From Rugosibacter aromaticivorans (GTDB lineage Bacteria; Pseudomonadota; Gammaproteobacteria; Burkholderiales; Rhodocyclaceae), in assembly GCF_000934545.1 (NCBI RefSeq), contig NZ_CP010554.1, forward strand, positions 1,488,001-1,552,000: 64,000 bases of DNA. Reading direction: 5' to 3'. How positions within the stretch are numbered: position 1 is the stretch's first letter; each line of letters starts with the position of its first letter. Made by a program: the position numbers and the translations under genes. The notes under the pieces were generated by a model. The model was not told the origin of the DNA and did not search any database. It saw nothing but the letters and a program-made list of their open reading frames with translations. Of the stretch, positions 41,268-49,396 are shown piece by piece.

Positions 41268-41954
41268 ATGATGAACCTTGTTGATTTACAGGGGAAACGT
41301 ATTCTCGTGACCCAGGCCGATGCATTTATGGGGCCGGTTTTATGTGAAGTACTGACAAAATGCGGTGCAGAAGTGATTGCCGATACCGGGCCACTGTTAA
41401 CCCCAGATCGCATTGCACTTCTTGTGCAGAAGGCTGCGCAAATTGATGTTCTGGTTGCCAATCTGGCCATCCCGGCACCAAACACTCAGGCGGTTGAGGT
41501 TACCGATGAAGAATGGGATACCGTTTTTGCGCATCTGGTGACGCCGCTGCCGCACCTTGTACGTGCCGTGCTGCCACAAATGATCGCGCGGCAGGCAGGG
41601 AAGATCTTACTCATGGGTAGTGCGTCGGCCTTGCGTGGCATGAAACGGCGCAGCACTTACAGCGCCGCCCGTGGTGCTCAGTTAGCCTATATCCAGGCCT
41701 TGGGCGTTGAAATGGCGCCGCATAAAATTCAGATCAATGCCATTGCGCAAAATCTGGTGGAAAACCCCACGTATTTCCCCCCTGAAGTGCAAGCCTTACC
41801 CGCGTTTCAAGAACGTATCAAATGGGAAGTTCCGCTGGGACGACTGGTATCTGCCGAGGAAGACGCGAGTTTTGCCGCCTATTTATGTTCGGATGCCGCC
41901 AATTGCTTTGTCGGGCAGATTTTCCCGGTATGTGGTGGTTGGGTGCCCAGATAA
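41268..41954 (+). CDS. Probable halohydrin dehalogenase (SDR-related)
   Basis: A 228-residue short-chain-dehydrogenase-like protein that lacks both the cofactor glycine motif and the catalytic lysine. Instead it has T15-x4-F20-x-G22 (TQADAFMG) and S118-x12-Y131-x3-R135 (SASALRGMKRRSTYSAAR), exactly the pair of motifs used to define halohydrin dehalogenases. Such enzymes close vicinal haloalcohols to epoxides and need no NAD(P). A later stretch, LVENPTYFPPEVQALPAFQE, lies where the halide pocket loop is expected, and the end GQIFPVCGGWV closes the fold. Start ATG 41268 follows GAAAGGA; an ATG three bases later is equally possible. Alternative: a catalytically changed SDR of other function. Confidence 0.75.
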   Translation: MMNLVDLQGKRILVTQADAFMGPVLCEVLTKCGAEVIADTGPLLTPDRIALLVQKAAQIDVLVANLAIPAPNTQAVEVTDEEWDTVFAHLVTPLPHLVRAVLPQMIARQAGKILLMGSASALRGMKRRSTYSAARGAQLAYIQALGVEMAPHKIQINAIAQNLVENPTYFPPEVQALPAFQERIKWEVPLGRLVSAEEDASFAAYLCSDAANCFVGQIFPVCGGWVPR

Positions 41955-41976
41955 CTGGCGCCTTTTTAGCGGCTTT

Positions 41977-41999
41977 CACCGTGTCACCACCGCCGACTA
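41977..41999 (-). repeat. Short repeat copy 11
   Basis: CACCGTGTCACCACCGCCGAC, the core on the minus strand with one base changed, 22 bases after the dehalogenase-like gene. Confidence 0.72.
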
Positions 42000-42040
42000 T
42001 CGACTCACTTAGCGACTCACTTAAATTCAGAATCTCAATA

Positions 42041-42065
42041 AAAAACGCGGCACAAGTCGCGTTTT
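42041..42065 (+). terminator. Probable terminator after the dehalogenase-like gene
   Basis: AAAACGCG pairs with CGCGTTTT around an 8-nt loop, with the T-run in the 3' arm. Confidence 0.6.
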
Positions 42066-42225
42066 GGGGTGAAGACATTTCGTCAGAAAATCGGGTTTTC
42101 TACAGCCTCAACGGTTGACTTAAGCGGCACAGACCTGCTGCCGGTGGCTGTCCGCCTGGAGGATGGGTTGGACGTCACTGGCGAGCGTGCGCTGATGGCA
42201 TAGTCCTCCCTTCCTCTCCCTTTCT

Positions 42226-42627
42226 CTATAGGTGCCGGGTCTCGGCCGGAGTCATGCCCCAGTTGTTGTGTCGACCGTCGGCGATGCGCACCGGCGCTTC
42301 AATTAGTTCCATCGGGTCGGCGTTATCGAGGGCTGCTAGCTGCACAGTCACGTAGTCACTTCCAATCGCTTCCACGTACCCGCGCGCGAAGGAACGCCCC
42401 CCCGCAGTGCTTGCAAAAGAGATGGTGCCGACATGCTGGTTGAACTGGTAATCGCTCAGATCGCGCTCGCCAGACAGTAGCTGGAATTCGCCGGGTTTGA
42501 TGATTGTGTTCCAATTCCGTGTCTTCGTGCAGATTGAGCCGTTGCATTTGTTCGTGCCCAGGCTGAGGTCAATCTCGGCTTCGAATCGAACGGCCCCGCA
42601 GGCAACTACCGAGAAAGGTTTTAATCA
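42226..42627 (-). pseudogene. GFA-family (glutathione-dependent formaldehyde-activating-like) gene with frameshifts
   Basis: From ATG 42627 (MIKTFLGSC) the frame breaks at once; the family continues one frame over with CGAVRFEAEIDLSLGTNKCN and TKTRNWNTIIKPGEFQLLSG. Near 42400-42420 a second lesion replaces the expected HLFCKHCG zinc cysteines with another frame, which is restored within a GGGGGGG run. The protein then proceeds through RSFARGYVEAIG to the C-terminus at 42226. Several zinc-ligand cysteines are lost from the continuous frame. The intact protein would be a zinc protein linked to glutathione-formaldehyde adducts, matching nearby adhC. Confidence 0.8.
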
Positions 42628-42769
42628 TTGAACGCTCCAGAGGAGTAGTTGCGTGGGTTGTGATGCCCAATGTTAAGCAGACACCCTAAAATTCGCCGAC
42701 AAATCTGGCGGTACGCGGCAAGATGTTGGCGTCAACGAGCGAGTGAATAAGGGGAAGATCACGATGTTC

Positions 42770-42794
42770 ACCGTTTCGTCAGCGCCGACTTTTT
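42770..42794 (-). repeat. Short repeat copy 12, just after the ettA stop
   Basis: CCGTTTCGTCAGCGCCGACT then TTTTT: core on the minus strand about ten bases 3' of the ettA stop, like copy 3 after clpB. Confidence 0.8.
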
Positions 42795-42803
42795 TCGGAT
42801 GCA

Positions 42804-44468
42804 TCAGCGCGTCACCGGCTTATAGCGTATCCGCTTCGGTTTCGCTCCTTCTTCGCCCAGGCGCTTGCGTTTGTCTTCCTCGTATTCCTGATAATTGCCG
42901 GCGAAGAAGCTCCATTGCGAATCGCCTTCGGCGGCGAGGATATGGGTACAGATGCGATCAAGGAACCACCGGTCGTGTGAAATCACCAACGCGCAACCGG
43001 CAAATTCGAGCAGCGCCTCTTCCAGCGCACGCAGGGTTTCCACGTCCAGATCGTTGGAGGGTTCATCGAGCAGCAGCACATTGCCGCCCGTCATCAGGGT
43101 TTTGGCCAGATGCAGCCGTCCGCGTTCGCCGCCGGAGAGATTGCCCACCAGTTTTTGCTGATCACCACCCTTGAAGTTGAAGCGGCCGATGTAGGCGCGA
43201 CTGGATAGCTCGATCTTGCCGATAGTGAGGATGTCCGCGCTACCGGCGAGTTCGTCGAAGACGGTTTTCGTGCCATCGAGACAATCACGACTTTGGTCGA
43301 CGTAGGAAATTTTCACCGTAGGGCCGATGACGACATCGCCTGAATCTGGTTTGTCCTGGCCGGTAATCATTTTGAACAGGGTGGATTTACCCGCGCCATT
43401 GGGGCCGATGATGCCGACAATCGCGCCGGGTGGCACGGTGAAGGAGAGATTATCGATCAGCAGGCGTTCACCAAAGCCTTTGCTGACGCTGTGAAATTCG
43501 ATCACCTTGTCGCCCAGCCGCTCGGCCACGGGGATGAAGATTTCCTGCGTTTCGTTACGCTTTTGGTATTCCTCGTTGGAAAGCTCATTGAAGCGCGCGA
43601 GGCGTGATTTACTCTTGGCCTGACGCGCCTTCGGGTTGCTGCGCACCCATTCGAGTTCTTGCTTCATAGCCTTCATGCGGGCGTCCTGCTGCTTGGACTC
43701 GGTTTCCAGCCGCGCTTCTTTTTGCTCCAGCCAGCTTGAATAATTGCCCTTCCACGGGATACCCTGGCCGCGGTCGAGTTCGAGTATCCATTCGGCGGCA
43801 TTATCTAAAAAGTAACGATCGTGGGTGACAGCCACCACGGTGCCGGGGAAGCGGGTGAGGAACTGTTCCAGCCATTCCACCGATTCCGCATCGAGGTGGT
43901 TGGTCGGCTCATCGAGCAGCAGCATGTCGGGGCGCGAGAGCAGCAGTTTGCACAAGGCCACGCGACGCTTTTCACCGCCGGAGAGATTTTTGATTATGGC
44001 ATCCCACGGCGGCAGGCGCAGGGCGTCAGCGGCCAGATCAAGCTGGTGTTCGGTGTCGCTTCCGGCAGTGGAAAGGATGGCTTCGAGCCGCGCTTGTTCT
44101 TCGGCGAGCTTGTCAAAGTCGGCATCCGGCTCGGCGTAGGCGGCGTAGATGACTTCGAGCTTGGCTTGCGCGGCCATCACTTCACCCATGCCGGATTCAA
44201 CTTCTTCACGTACGGTTTTGTTCGGGTCCAACTGCGGTTCCTGTGGCAGATAGCCGATGTTGAGGTTCGGCATCGGTATGGCTTCGCCGATGATATCTTT
44301 ATCAATGCCTGCCATAATTTTCAGCACAGTCGATTTACCAGAGCCATTCAAGCCCAGCAAACCAATCTTGGCACCGGGAAAGAAGGAAAGAGAGATATCT
44401 TTGAGAATCTGACGTTTCGGCGGCACGATCTTGCCGACGCGATTCATGGTGAAAACGTATTGAGCCAT
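42804..44468 (-). CDS. ettA: Energy-dependent translational throttle protein EttA (ABC-F)
   Basis: Soluble ABC-F protein that binds the ribosomal E site and gates entry into elongation according to ATP/ADP ratio. 554 residues with two ATPase modules: Walker A GLNGSGKSTVLK and GPNGAGKSTLFK, signatures LSGGEKRRVALC and LSGGERGRLHLA. The arm and linker helices lie between (residues 240-320, rich in Lys/Arg/Glu). There is no membrane domain. Length and start MAQYVFTMNRVGK are those of EttA specifically. Confidence 0.96.
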   Translation of the reverse strand: MAQYVFTMNRVGKIVPPKRQILKDISLSFFPGAKIGLLGLNGSGKSTVLKIMAGIDKDIIGEAIPMPNLNIGYLPQEPQLDPNKTVREEVESGMGEVMAAQAKLEVIYAAYAEPDADFDKLAEEQARLEAILSTAGSDTEHQLDLAADALRLPPWDAIIKNLSGGEKRRVALCKLLLSRPDMLLLDEPTNHLDAESVEWLEQFLTRFPGTVVAVTHDRYFLDNAAEWILELDRGQGIPWKGNYSSWLEQKEARLETESKQQDARMKAMKQELEWVRSNPKARQAKSKSRLARFNELSNEEYQKRNETQEIFIPVAERLGDKVIEFHSVSKGFGERLLIDNLSFTVPPGAIVGIIGPNGAGKSTLFKMITGQDKPDSGDVVIGPTVKISYVDQSRDCLDGTKTVFDELAGSADILTIGKIELSSRAYIGRFNFKGGDQQKLVGNLSGGERGRLHLAKTLMTGGNVLLLDEPSNDLDVETLRALEEALLEFAGCALVISHDRWFLDRICTHILAAEGDSQWSFFAGNYQEYEEDKRKRLGEEGAKPKRIRYKPVTR

Positions 44469-44609
44469 AAGTGTTAGGTACTAGGGGTGTGAGTAAAGTA
44501 ATCGAGTCAATAAGAAATTTAAACAGGAGCTTATTCTACCTACCTATGCTTTATCGAATGATGAGGAGAGGGTGCGTGTCAGGACGACTGTTTGTTGATT
44601 CTTTGCCGA

Positions 44610-44945
44610 TCACCACAAGCTATTTGCTTCAACCGATGAAGTGTCAATCAACAGCTGATCACCGTCAGTTTTAGTGGGGTAATCAGCAAGATCGTGGTCG
44701 GTACCGTTAACTCCCTGGCCATTTTGCAAATCAAATTGCCACATGTGTGCGGCACAGGTGAGCAGGCTATTGCTCAGGTAACCATCGGCCAAGGATCGCC
44801 TTTGGTGAGGGCACAAGCCTTGATATACCTTGATTTGATTAGCTGTATCTCGGAAGATAATGACGGATGAGCTGTCGCTCGTGATGAATTCCTGAATTTC
44901 ATTGACCGGTAATGCGCTCACCAGACAGATAGCTTCCCAACTCAT
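44610..44945 (-). CDS. Rieske [2Fe-2S] ferredoxin (TmoC-like)
   Basis: A 111-residue soluble electron carrier. The cluster ligands are in LCPHQRRSLADG (Cys, His) and LTCAAHMWQFDLQNG (Cys, His), the order typical of oxygenase-associated ferredoxins. It probably passes electrons to the oxygenase encoded just upstream at 45025. AAGGTGAG precedes the ATG. A ferredoxin reductase is not present in the window, so electrons must come from elsewhere. A 9-bp hairpin separates it from the oxygenase gene. Confidence 0.88.
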   Translation of the reverse strand: MSWEAICLVSALPVNEIQEFITSDSSSVIIFRDTANQIKVYQGLCPHQRRSLADGYLSNSLLTCAAHMWQFDLQNGQGVNGTDHDLADYPTKTDGDQLLIDTSSVEANSLW

Positions 44946-44971
44946 TTTTTCTCACCTTTGAACAAAAGAAA

Positions 44972-45000
44972 TCGGCCCAGCGACATCATCTCTGGGCCGA
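44972..45000 (-). terminator. Hairpin between the Rieske oxygenase and ferredoxin genes
   Basis: TCGGCCCAG and CTGGGCCGA pair perfectly around an 11-nt loop. On the minus strand it is followed by TTTCTTTTG, so it could partly terminate transcription or set the ratio of the two messages. Confidence 0.55.
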
Positions 45001-45024
45001 ACAATGGGTATTTTCGGAAATTGT

Positions 45025-46251
45025 TTACTTTTTCCCGCCGTAACGAACCTGTCTGCCGCGATTATGTTTGGCCGCCATACGACGCCACATCAAGCAATAG
45101 CCGTCGATACGGGAAAGATTTTCTTTCTCGCCAAAAGCGTACCCCGCTTCAGAGTAGGCGCGTTGCGTGCCTTCATTGGCAAGCACATCACTTTTATTGA
45201 AACCCTCATATTCGAAATAAGACCATCGGGTTCTCACATCATGCTCGGCCTTGAGTGCCTCTCCTTCTGAGGAAACCTTCTTGCCCCACGCGATGATATA
45301 GCGGTGATGCGTTTCATCGATGGGTACATACCATTCATAGTGAACATACTCTCCCACAAGAGAGCCAGGCTCCGATCCCCAAGGGCCGATGCTTAGCCCG
45401 CACGGCAACACGAGCACTGCTTCCATTTGTCCGAAGGGAATACTGCCTTGCTCCGTTTGTGGATTAAAGGCAGAGCGGACGACACCCACCTCGCCTTCGC
45501 ATTCGATCTTGTATTCAAACACGGGGACAACCTCCCGAAAAACGTCTTTAAACCCTTTAGGTCCAGAACCTTCAAGAGGAACATAACCCTCGTAGGGATT
45601 ATCGCCTTTGGGCATTTCGACCAGCGGTAGCGGCTGTTTCCAATATTTAAGCAAAAAATCATCCTTGTGCATGAAGACATGGTTGAACTCTGAAGCAGAG
45701 TCAGCCGCGATCCGCCAGTTTGAATGGACTTCTTCTTTATGAAATGGAACAACATGCACATCCGCATCAAGAAACCCTGGTTGCAGATCATCTGCGAGTG
45801 GTGGGGGATCGATGTCACCAATGAAAACAAACAACATGCCTTTGACTTCTTCAACAGGATAAGAATGCAACTTCAATTTGCCGATGAGTTTGCTTTCCGG
45901 ATCCGACGGAATGCCAATCAAATCGCCATTTTTCAGGTTATACGTGAAGCCGTGAAAGTGGCATGTAATCGTATTTTTCGTGAAGGATTCAGGCTTTGCC
46001 GAGAAACGAAAACCTCGATGAAGGCATTCATCACGAACAGCATAGACGCGGCCATCAATGCGTTTAAACAGAATATCTTCGCCCAGTATCGTGAGCGTCT
46101 TGAATTCGGTTTCCCTGACATCCGCGCTAAACATGGCAGGGTACCAGTGATTACGGAAGCCCAGCTCTGCATCTTCGTACGCACAGGGCTCACCCGGCTT
46201 TGCAGTGGGCTGGGAGCGATTCACAGTAGACACTTCAACAGGTTTATTCAT
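45025..46251 (-). CDS. Rieske non-heme iron oxygenase, catalytic subunit (carbazole-dioxygenase-like)
   Basis: A 408-residue oxygenase. The Rieske domain is N-terminal: ECLHRGFRFSAKPE and TCHFHGFTYNLKNG bind the 2Fe-2S cluster. The catalytic iron site lies in SASEFNHVFMHKDD (two histidines spaced by three, with an upstream acidic residue). Overall layout resembles the single-subunit alpha3 oxygenases such as carbazole 1,9a-dioxygenase; no beta subunit gene is present. ATG 46251 (MNKPVEVS) lies eight bases after GAGGAG; the frame is open two codons further. Its genes downstream and upstream suggest ring hydroxylation in a catabolic pathway. Substrate unknown. Confidence 0.88.
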   Translation of the reverse strand: MNKPVEVSTVNRSQPTAKPGEPCAYEDAELGFRNHWYPAMFSADVRETEFKTLTILGEDILFKRIDGRVYAVRDECLHRGFRFSAKPESFTKNTITCHFHGFTYNLKNGDLIGIPSDPESKLIGKLKLHSYPVEEVKGMLFVFIGDIDPPPLADDLQPGFLDADVHVVPFHKEEVHSNWRIAADSASEFNHVFMHKDDFLLKYWKQPLPLVEMPKGDNPYEGYVPLEGSGPKGFKDVFREVVPVFEYKIECEGEVGVVRSAFNPQTEQGSIPFGQMEAVLVLPCGLSIGPWGSEPGSLVGEYVHYEWYVPIDETHHRYIIAWGKKVSSEGEALKAEHDVRTRWSYFEYEGFNKSDVLANEGTQRAYSEAGYAFGEKENLSRIDGYCLMWRRMAAKHNRGRQVRYGGKK

Positions 46252-46304
46252 CTTCAATACTCCTCGTTTTATAGTTGTAACGTGGCCTTATTACTTTCGG
46301 GGAT

Positions 46305-47132
46305 TTATTTATAGCCAAGAAACCACAGCGTCTGGCGAGTGAACTCTTCTGGGTGTTCGATCATAACCCAGTGCCCACATTCGGGAATGATATGAGCGCT
46401 GGCCTGGGGGATTTTTTCAATGAGATCAAGGGTTCGATCTAGCGTAATAATGACATCATTCTTTCCCGCGATGATGAACACCGGGCAAGCGATCGATGCG
46501 AGTTCAGCGTCTGAATAAGAAAGACCATTCTCGCGCACCCAGCCCATCGTCGCTTTATTGGCAGCGATGGCCGCTGGCCGGCTAGCAGAGCGTTGCCGGC
46601 TAGCAATCTGCTCTTCGGTGGCTTCATAGCCATGCGCAAGGAGGGCAATAATCCGCCGCATGCCATCTGTTGTGCCGTCATACGCAACCAGCGGTGCCAT
46701 TACCGGTCCGCGCTCGCGGATGAGTGCCAGTGGCATATTGACAGCCGCCCCCATCAGAACAAGCTGGCTGACCAAGTCCGGCCGTTGCAGCGTAACGCCC
46801 GTAGCCGTTGTGCCACCCATCGAGTTGCCAACAATCGCGACAGGGCCCAGGTTCATCGCTTCAATAAAGTGGATGATATGGTCAGTTCGGGCCTGCTGGG
46901 TGTAGTTGAACGTCGCTGGATCAGGTTGCTCGGTTTCTCCGAAGCCGACCATGTCGACGGCTATCGTTCGCATGTGTTTGCCAAAAACAGGCAGGCAGTG
47001 GGCAAAGTTTGAAACACCATCCGCACCCGCGCCGCCGCCGTGAATGAGTAGCAGCGGCGGGCCGTCGCCCATCTCAATGTAACGCGTTCTAATACCACCC
47101 GCATCGATAAGTTTGCTCTGTATAGCGCTCAA
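46305..47132 (-). CDS. Alpha/beta hydrolase, meta-cleavage product hydrolase-like
   Basis: A 275-residue hydrolase. The oxyanion segment is LLIHGGGAGADGVSNFAH, the nucleophile elbow is VGNSMGGTTATG, the acid lies in IIAGKNDVIITLD, and the catalytic histidine is in ECGHWVMIEHPEEF. The HGGGAGA oxyanion segment and the extradiol dioxygenase gene beside it fit C-C hydrolases such as BphD, CarC or CumD, which split the ring-opened product. AAGGGGATTAG precedes the ATG. It lies between the extradiol dioxygenase and Rieske oxygenase genes. Confidence 0.87.
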   Translation of the reverse strand: MSAIQSKLIDAGGIRTRYIEMGDGPPLLLIHGGGAGADGVSNFAHCLPVFGKHMRTIAVDMVGFGETEQPDPATFNYTQQARTDHIIHFIEAMNLGPVAIVGNSMGGTTATGVTLQRPDLVSQLVLMGAAVNMPLALIRERGPVMAPLVAYDGTTDGMRRIIALLAHGYEATEEQIASRQRSASRPAAIAANKATMGWVRENGLSYSDAELASIACPVFIIAGKNDVIITLDRTLDLIEKIPQASAHIIPECGHWVMIEHPEEFTRQTLWFLGYK

Positions 47133-47205
47133 TCTAATCCCCTTGATTTAACGTTTTTAAAATAAAAGGTCTTCTTTCTTTATTCCTTCTGATGAAACTG
47201 CTTGA

Positions 47206-48084
47206 CTATGCCCCCTTGCCAACCGGTTTGTGACCCCACATACTGGTGCTGTTGTGTCGTGTAACAGACCACGTGTCATCAACGGTTCGGGCACCCCATC
47301 CAAACTCGACTTCAATGCCCGAAGGGGTTTTTGAGTAGAAAGAAAACATGTGGTCGTTCGTGTGTCTGCCTAGCGTTGTTGTAATCACGTTATCTGGACC
47401 GATGCGGTCATAAGCGAAGCCGACGTCATCAAGCGATAAAGCTTCGAGCATGAAATGATGAATTTTCTTTGGCACTGGCAGCGCAGCGATTGCAAAGGTA
47501 TGGTGACGCTCATTGCAATGCAGGAAGTAGAGTGGAGTTTTCATGTCGGGACCAAGGGTCAGATCGATAATGTCTGATAACTCAAAGCCGAGCACCTTGG
47601 TATAAAAATCCAGCGTTTGGATCGCATCTGGAACGCACCGAACAATATGCCCCAAACCCTGCGCTCCCGTAAGAAAGCCGGACACCCCTGTGGTAGAAAC
47701 AAACGGTTGCTCAAAGACATCCGTAGCGCCGTAATATAGCTCGATAGTCAGGTCGAACGGGTCGGTAAAGGAAATTAAATCTACTACGCCGCGCCTTTTT
47801 GCGAGCGCGGCATCACCCATCGTAACGGTAACGCCTGCTTGACGCAGCCGTTCAGTCATCTGCGCTAATGCCGCCGCATTGGCAACTTCGTAGCCGGTGT
47901 AGGCTAAATCATCCTCTTCACCGGGGTGTACAGCGATTCGCCACGCGCGAGAATCCATGCGAAAGAGGGCGTTGCCGTCGGTATAACTGGTTTCCATCAA
48001 CCCTAGCTTCGCGGCCAGACAAGTCCGCCATGCTTGGACGTCCTTAACGCCAAACCCCAGATAGCCTAAATTTTTTATGCTCAT
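47206..48084 (-). CDS. Extradiol ring-cleavage dioxygenase, type I (BphC-like)
   Basis: A 292-residue two-domain vicinal-oxygen-chelate protein that opens a catechol ring next to its hydroxyls. The iron ligands lie in the C-terminal domain: His in QGLGHIVRC, His in KKIHHFMLEAL and Glu in GIEVEFGWGAR. Tyr and His second-sphere residues are seen in TNDHMFSFYSKTPSG. This length and layout are those of 2,3-dihydroxybiphenyl-type enzymes acting on bulky catechols. CAAGGAGGAAAGC gives a strong start at 48084. Its product would be the substrate of the adjacent hydrolase. Confidence 0.92.
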   Translation of the reverse strand: MSIKNLGYLGFGVKDVQAWRTCLAAKLGLMETSYTDGNALFRMDSRAWRIAVHPGEEDDLAYTGYEVANAAALAQMTERLRQAGVTVTMGDAALAKRRGVVDLISFTDPFDLTIELYYGATDVFEQPFVSTTGVSGFLTGAQGLGHIVRCVPDAIQTLDFYTKVLGFELSDIIDLTLGPDMKTPLYFLHCNERHHTFAIAALPVPKKIHHFMLEALSLDDVGFAYDRIGPDNVITTTLGRHTNDHMFSFYSKTPSGIEVEFGWGARTVDDTWSVTRHNSTSMWGHKPVGKGA

Positions 48085-48172
48085 GCTTTCCTCCTTGTTT
48101 TCTGATTGATAGGCAGTGCAACAAGATTTTTCCCCTGCCAGCAGCTATTGGCAGTTGCCGGGATCAGATACA

Positions 48173-49309
48173 TCAGATCTGCAAGCCCGCACCACCTACG
48201 ATCGGCTGACCCGCGTCGGCTAGCCAATCGGGCCAACCGGCGCGCCGGTTGGCCTCGCGTGCAAGCGCACGTTCAGCGGTATTGGCAAAATGCAAATCCC
48301 AGTTTTTCAGGCGCGGCATGGCGATGGCTTTGAACCAGAGGGGCGGGATAAATGCGCAGAGGACACAGAGAAACACATTGGGCATTTGCGGCGCATCGGG
48401 ATGGGGTTTTAGTTGATCGAAGCGCAAAAAACCGTCACGGTGGTGATCAATATGGTTGGTGATTTCATAGCCGACCACGCGATCCCACCAGTTCAAATGG
48501 TTCCAGGCATGTTGAATTTCGATAGCTGAACCTGGCACGCGTACCAGGCCGTAGTGTTGCAGATAGTTAAGTGCTTCTACGGCAAACTTGGTGAGGACTT
48601 GCGCTACAAAAACCAGCAAAGCCGCCAACCAGCCACCAATCAATCCGGCAACCAGGGGAATCAGCAGGGCCGAACCGATCTCCCAGAGAATCAGGTTTTT
48701 GATACTGAAAAATGGCATACCCAGCGCGATGCGGCGCTTGCGTTCGCTTGCCCACAGGGTTTGGTAATTGTGTTTCGTGCAGCGCCACATGAACTTATAG
48801 ACATTTTCGCCCCGGTATCCGGTATCCGCATCTTCCGGCGTATCAAGGTGCAGGTGATGGGTGTCTGTGTGGGGAATATCGCGGTGCAGATCGGCAAAAA
48901 AGGCGCTCATGAACTTACCGACATAGCGCGAAAAAGTATCGCGTCGATGCCAGAGTTCGTGAAGCACAGGCACATTGGGTGCAGCGGTGAGCCACACCAG
49001 ACTAGCGATTCCGCCAACGAGTGCTGCCGCCGTGGGCCAGCCGGAAGCCAGGCCCAGCCCAGCGCCCACGCGCCAGGCAAACGTGGCGTAGAGCGCGATG
49101 AGTAGCAGCAGATGTAAATACAGGGGAATGTCCGCCAGGCGTGGGTGATGAATCACGCGGGGCTTAAGATCCGGGCCCGACAGCATCGCCAGCATAAAGA
49201 GCACAACATAGGTGCCCAAGCCTGCCCACAGCCAATAACCACCCAGGGCAAAACCGGCAATGCCAACAACCATCATCAATGACACAACGTAATATCGCAG
49301 GTAATCCAT
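48173..49309 (-). CDS. Membrane di-iron hydroxylase (AlkB/XylM-like)
   Basis: A 378-residue integral membrane monooxygenase with about six hydrophobic segments. The eight-histidine iron site is visible as HELWHRRDT, HTDTHHLHLD, LNYLQHYGLV and NHIDHHRDGFLRF. These spacings match alkane 1-monooxygenase and the xylene monooxygenase hydroxylase subunit. It would hydroxylate a methyl group of an alkane or alkyl-aromatic compound using electrons from a rubredoxin or ferredoxin reductase, neither of which is present. AAGGAGAG precedes the ATG. First gene of the 49309-44610 catabolic run. Confidence 0.9.
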   Translation of the reverse strand: MDYLRYYVVSLMMVVGIAGFALGGYWLWAGLGTYVVLFMLAMLSGPDLKPRVIHHPRLADIPLYLHLLLLIALYATFAWRVGAGLGLASGWPTAAALVGGIASLVWLTAAPNVPVLHELWHRRDTFSRYVGKFMSAFFADLHRDIPHTDTHHLHLDTPEDADTGYRGENVYKFMWRCTKHNYQTLWASERKRRIALGMPFFSIKNLILWEIGSALLIPLVAGLIGGWLAALLVFVAQVLTKFAVEALNYLQHYGLVRVPGSAIEIQHAWNHLNWWDRVVGYEITNHIDHHRDGFLRFDQLKPHPDAPQMPNVFLCVLCAFIPPLWFKAIAMPRLKNWDLHFANTAERALAREANRRAGWPDWLADAGQPIVGGAGLQI

Positions 49310-49341
49310 CTTGTCTCTCCTTGCTATTTATTATTCTGTGA

Positions 49342-49390
49342 TGCTATCACGTGCAGGCAGCCAATGATGCTGTGAGCGCGCGTGATAGCA
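49342..49390 (-). terminator. Hairpin between trhP and the hydroxylase gene
   Basis: TGCTATCACG and CGTGATAGCA pair perfectly (10 bp) around a 29-nt loop, directly 3' of trhP (stop 49397). It probably ends trhP transcripts ahead of the catabolic run. Confidence 0.5.
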
Positions 49391-49396
49391 GCAGTT

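Noticed and set aside
42356..42547. Stand-alone 63-codon minus-strand gene
   Set aside because: It is an off-frame piece of the broken GFA-family gene.
49310..49396. Sigma54 promoter ahead of the catabolic run
   Set aside because: TGGC and TGC elements occur but their spacing does not fit the -24/-12 pattern.
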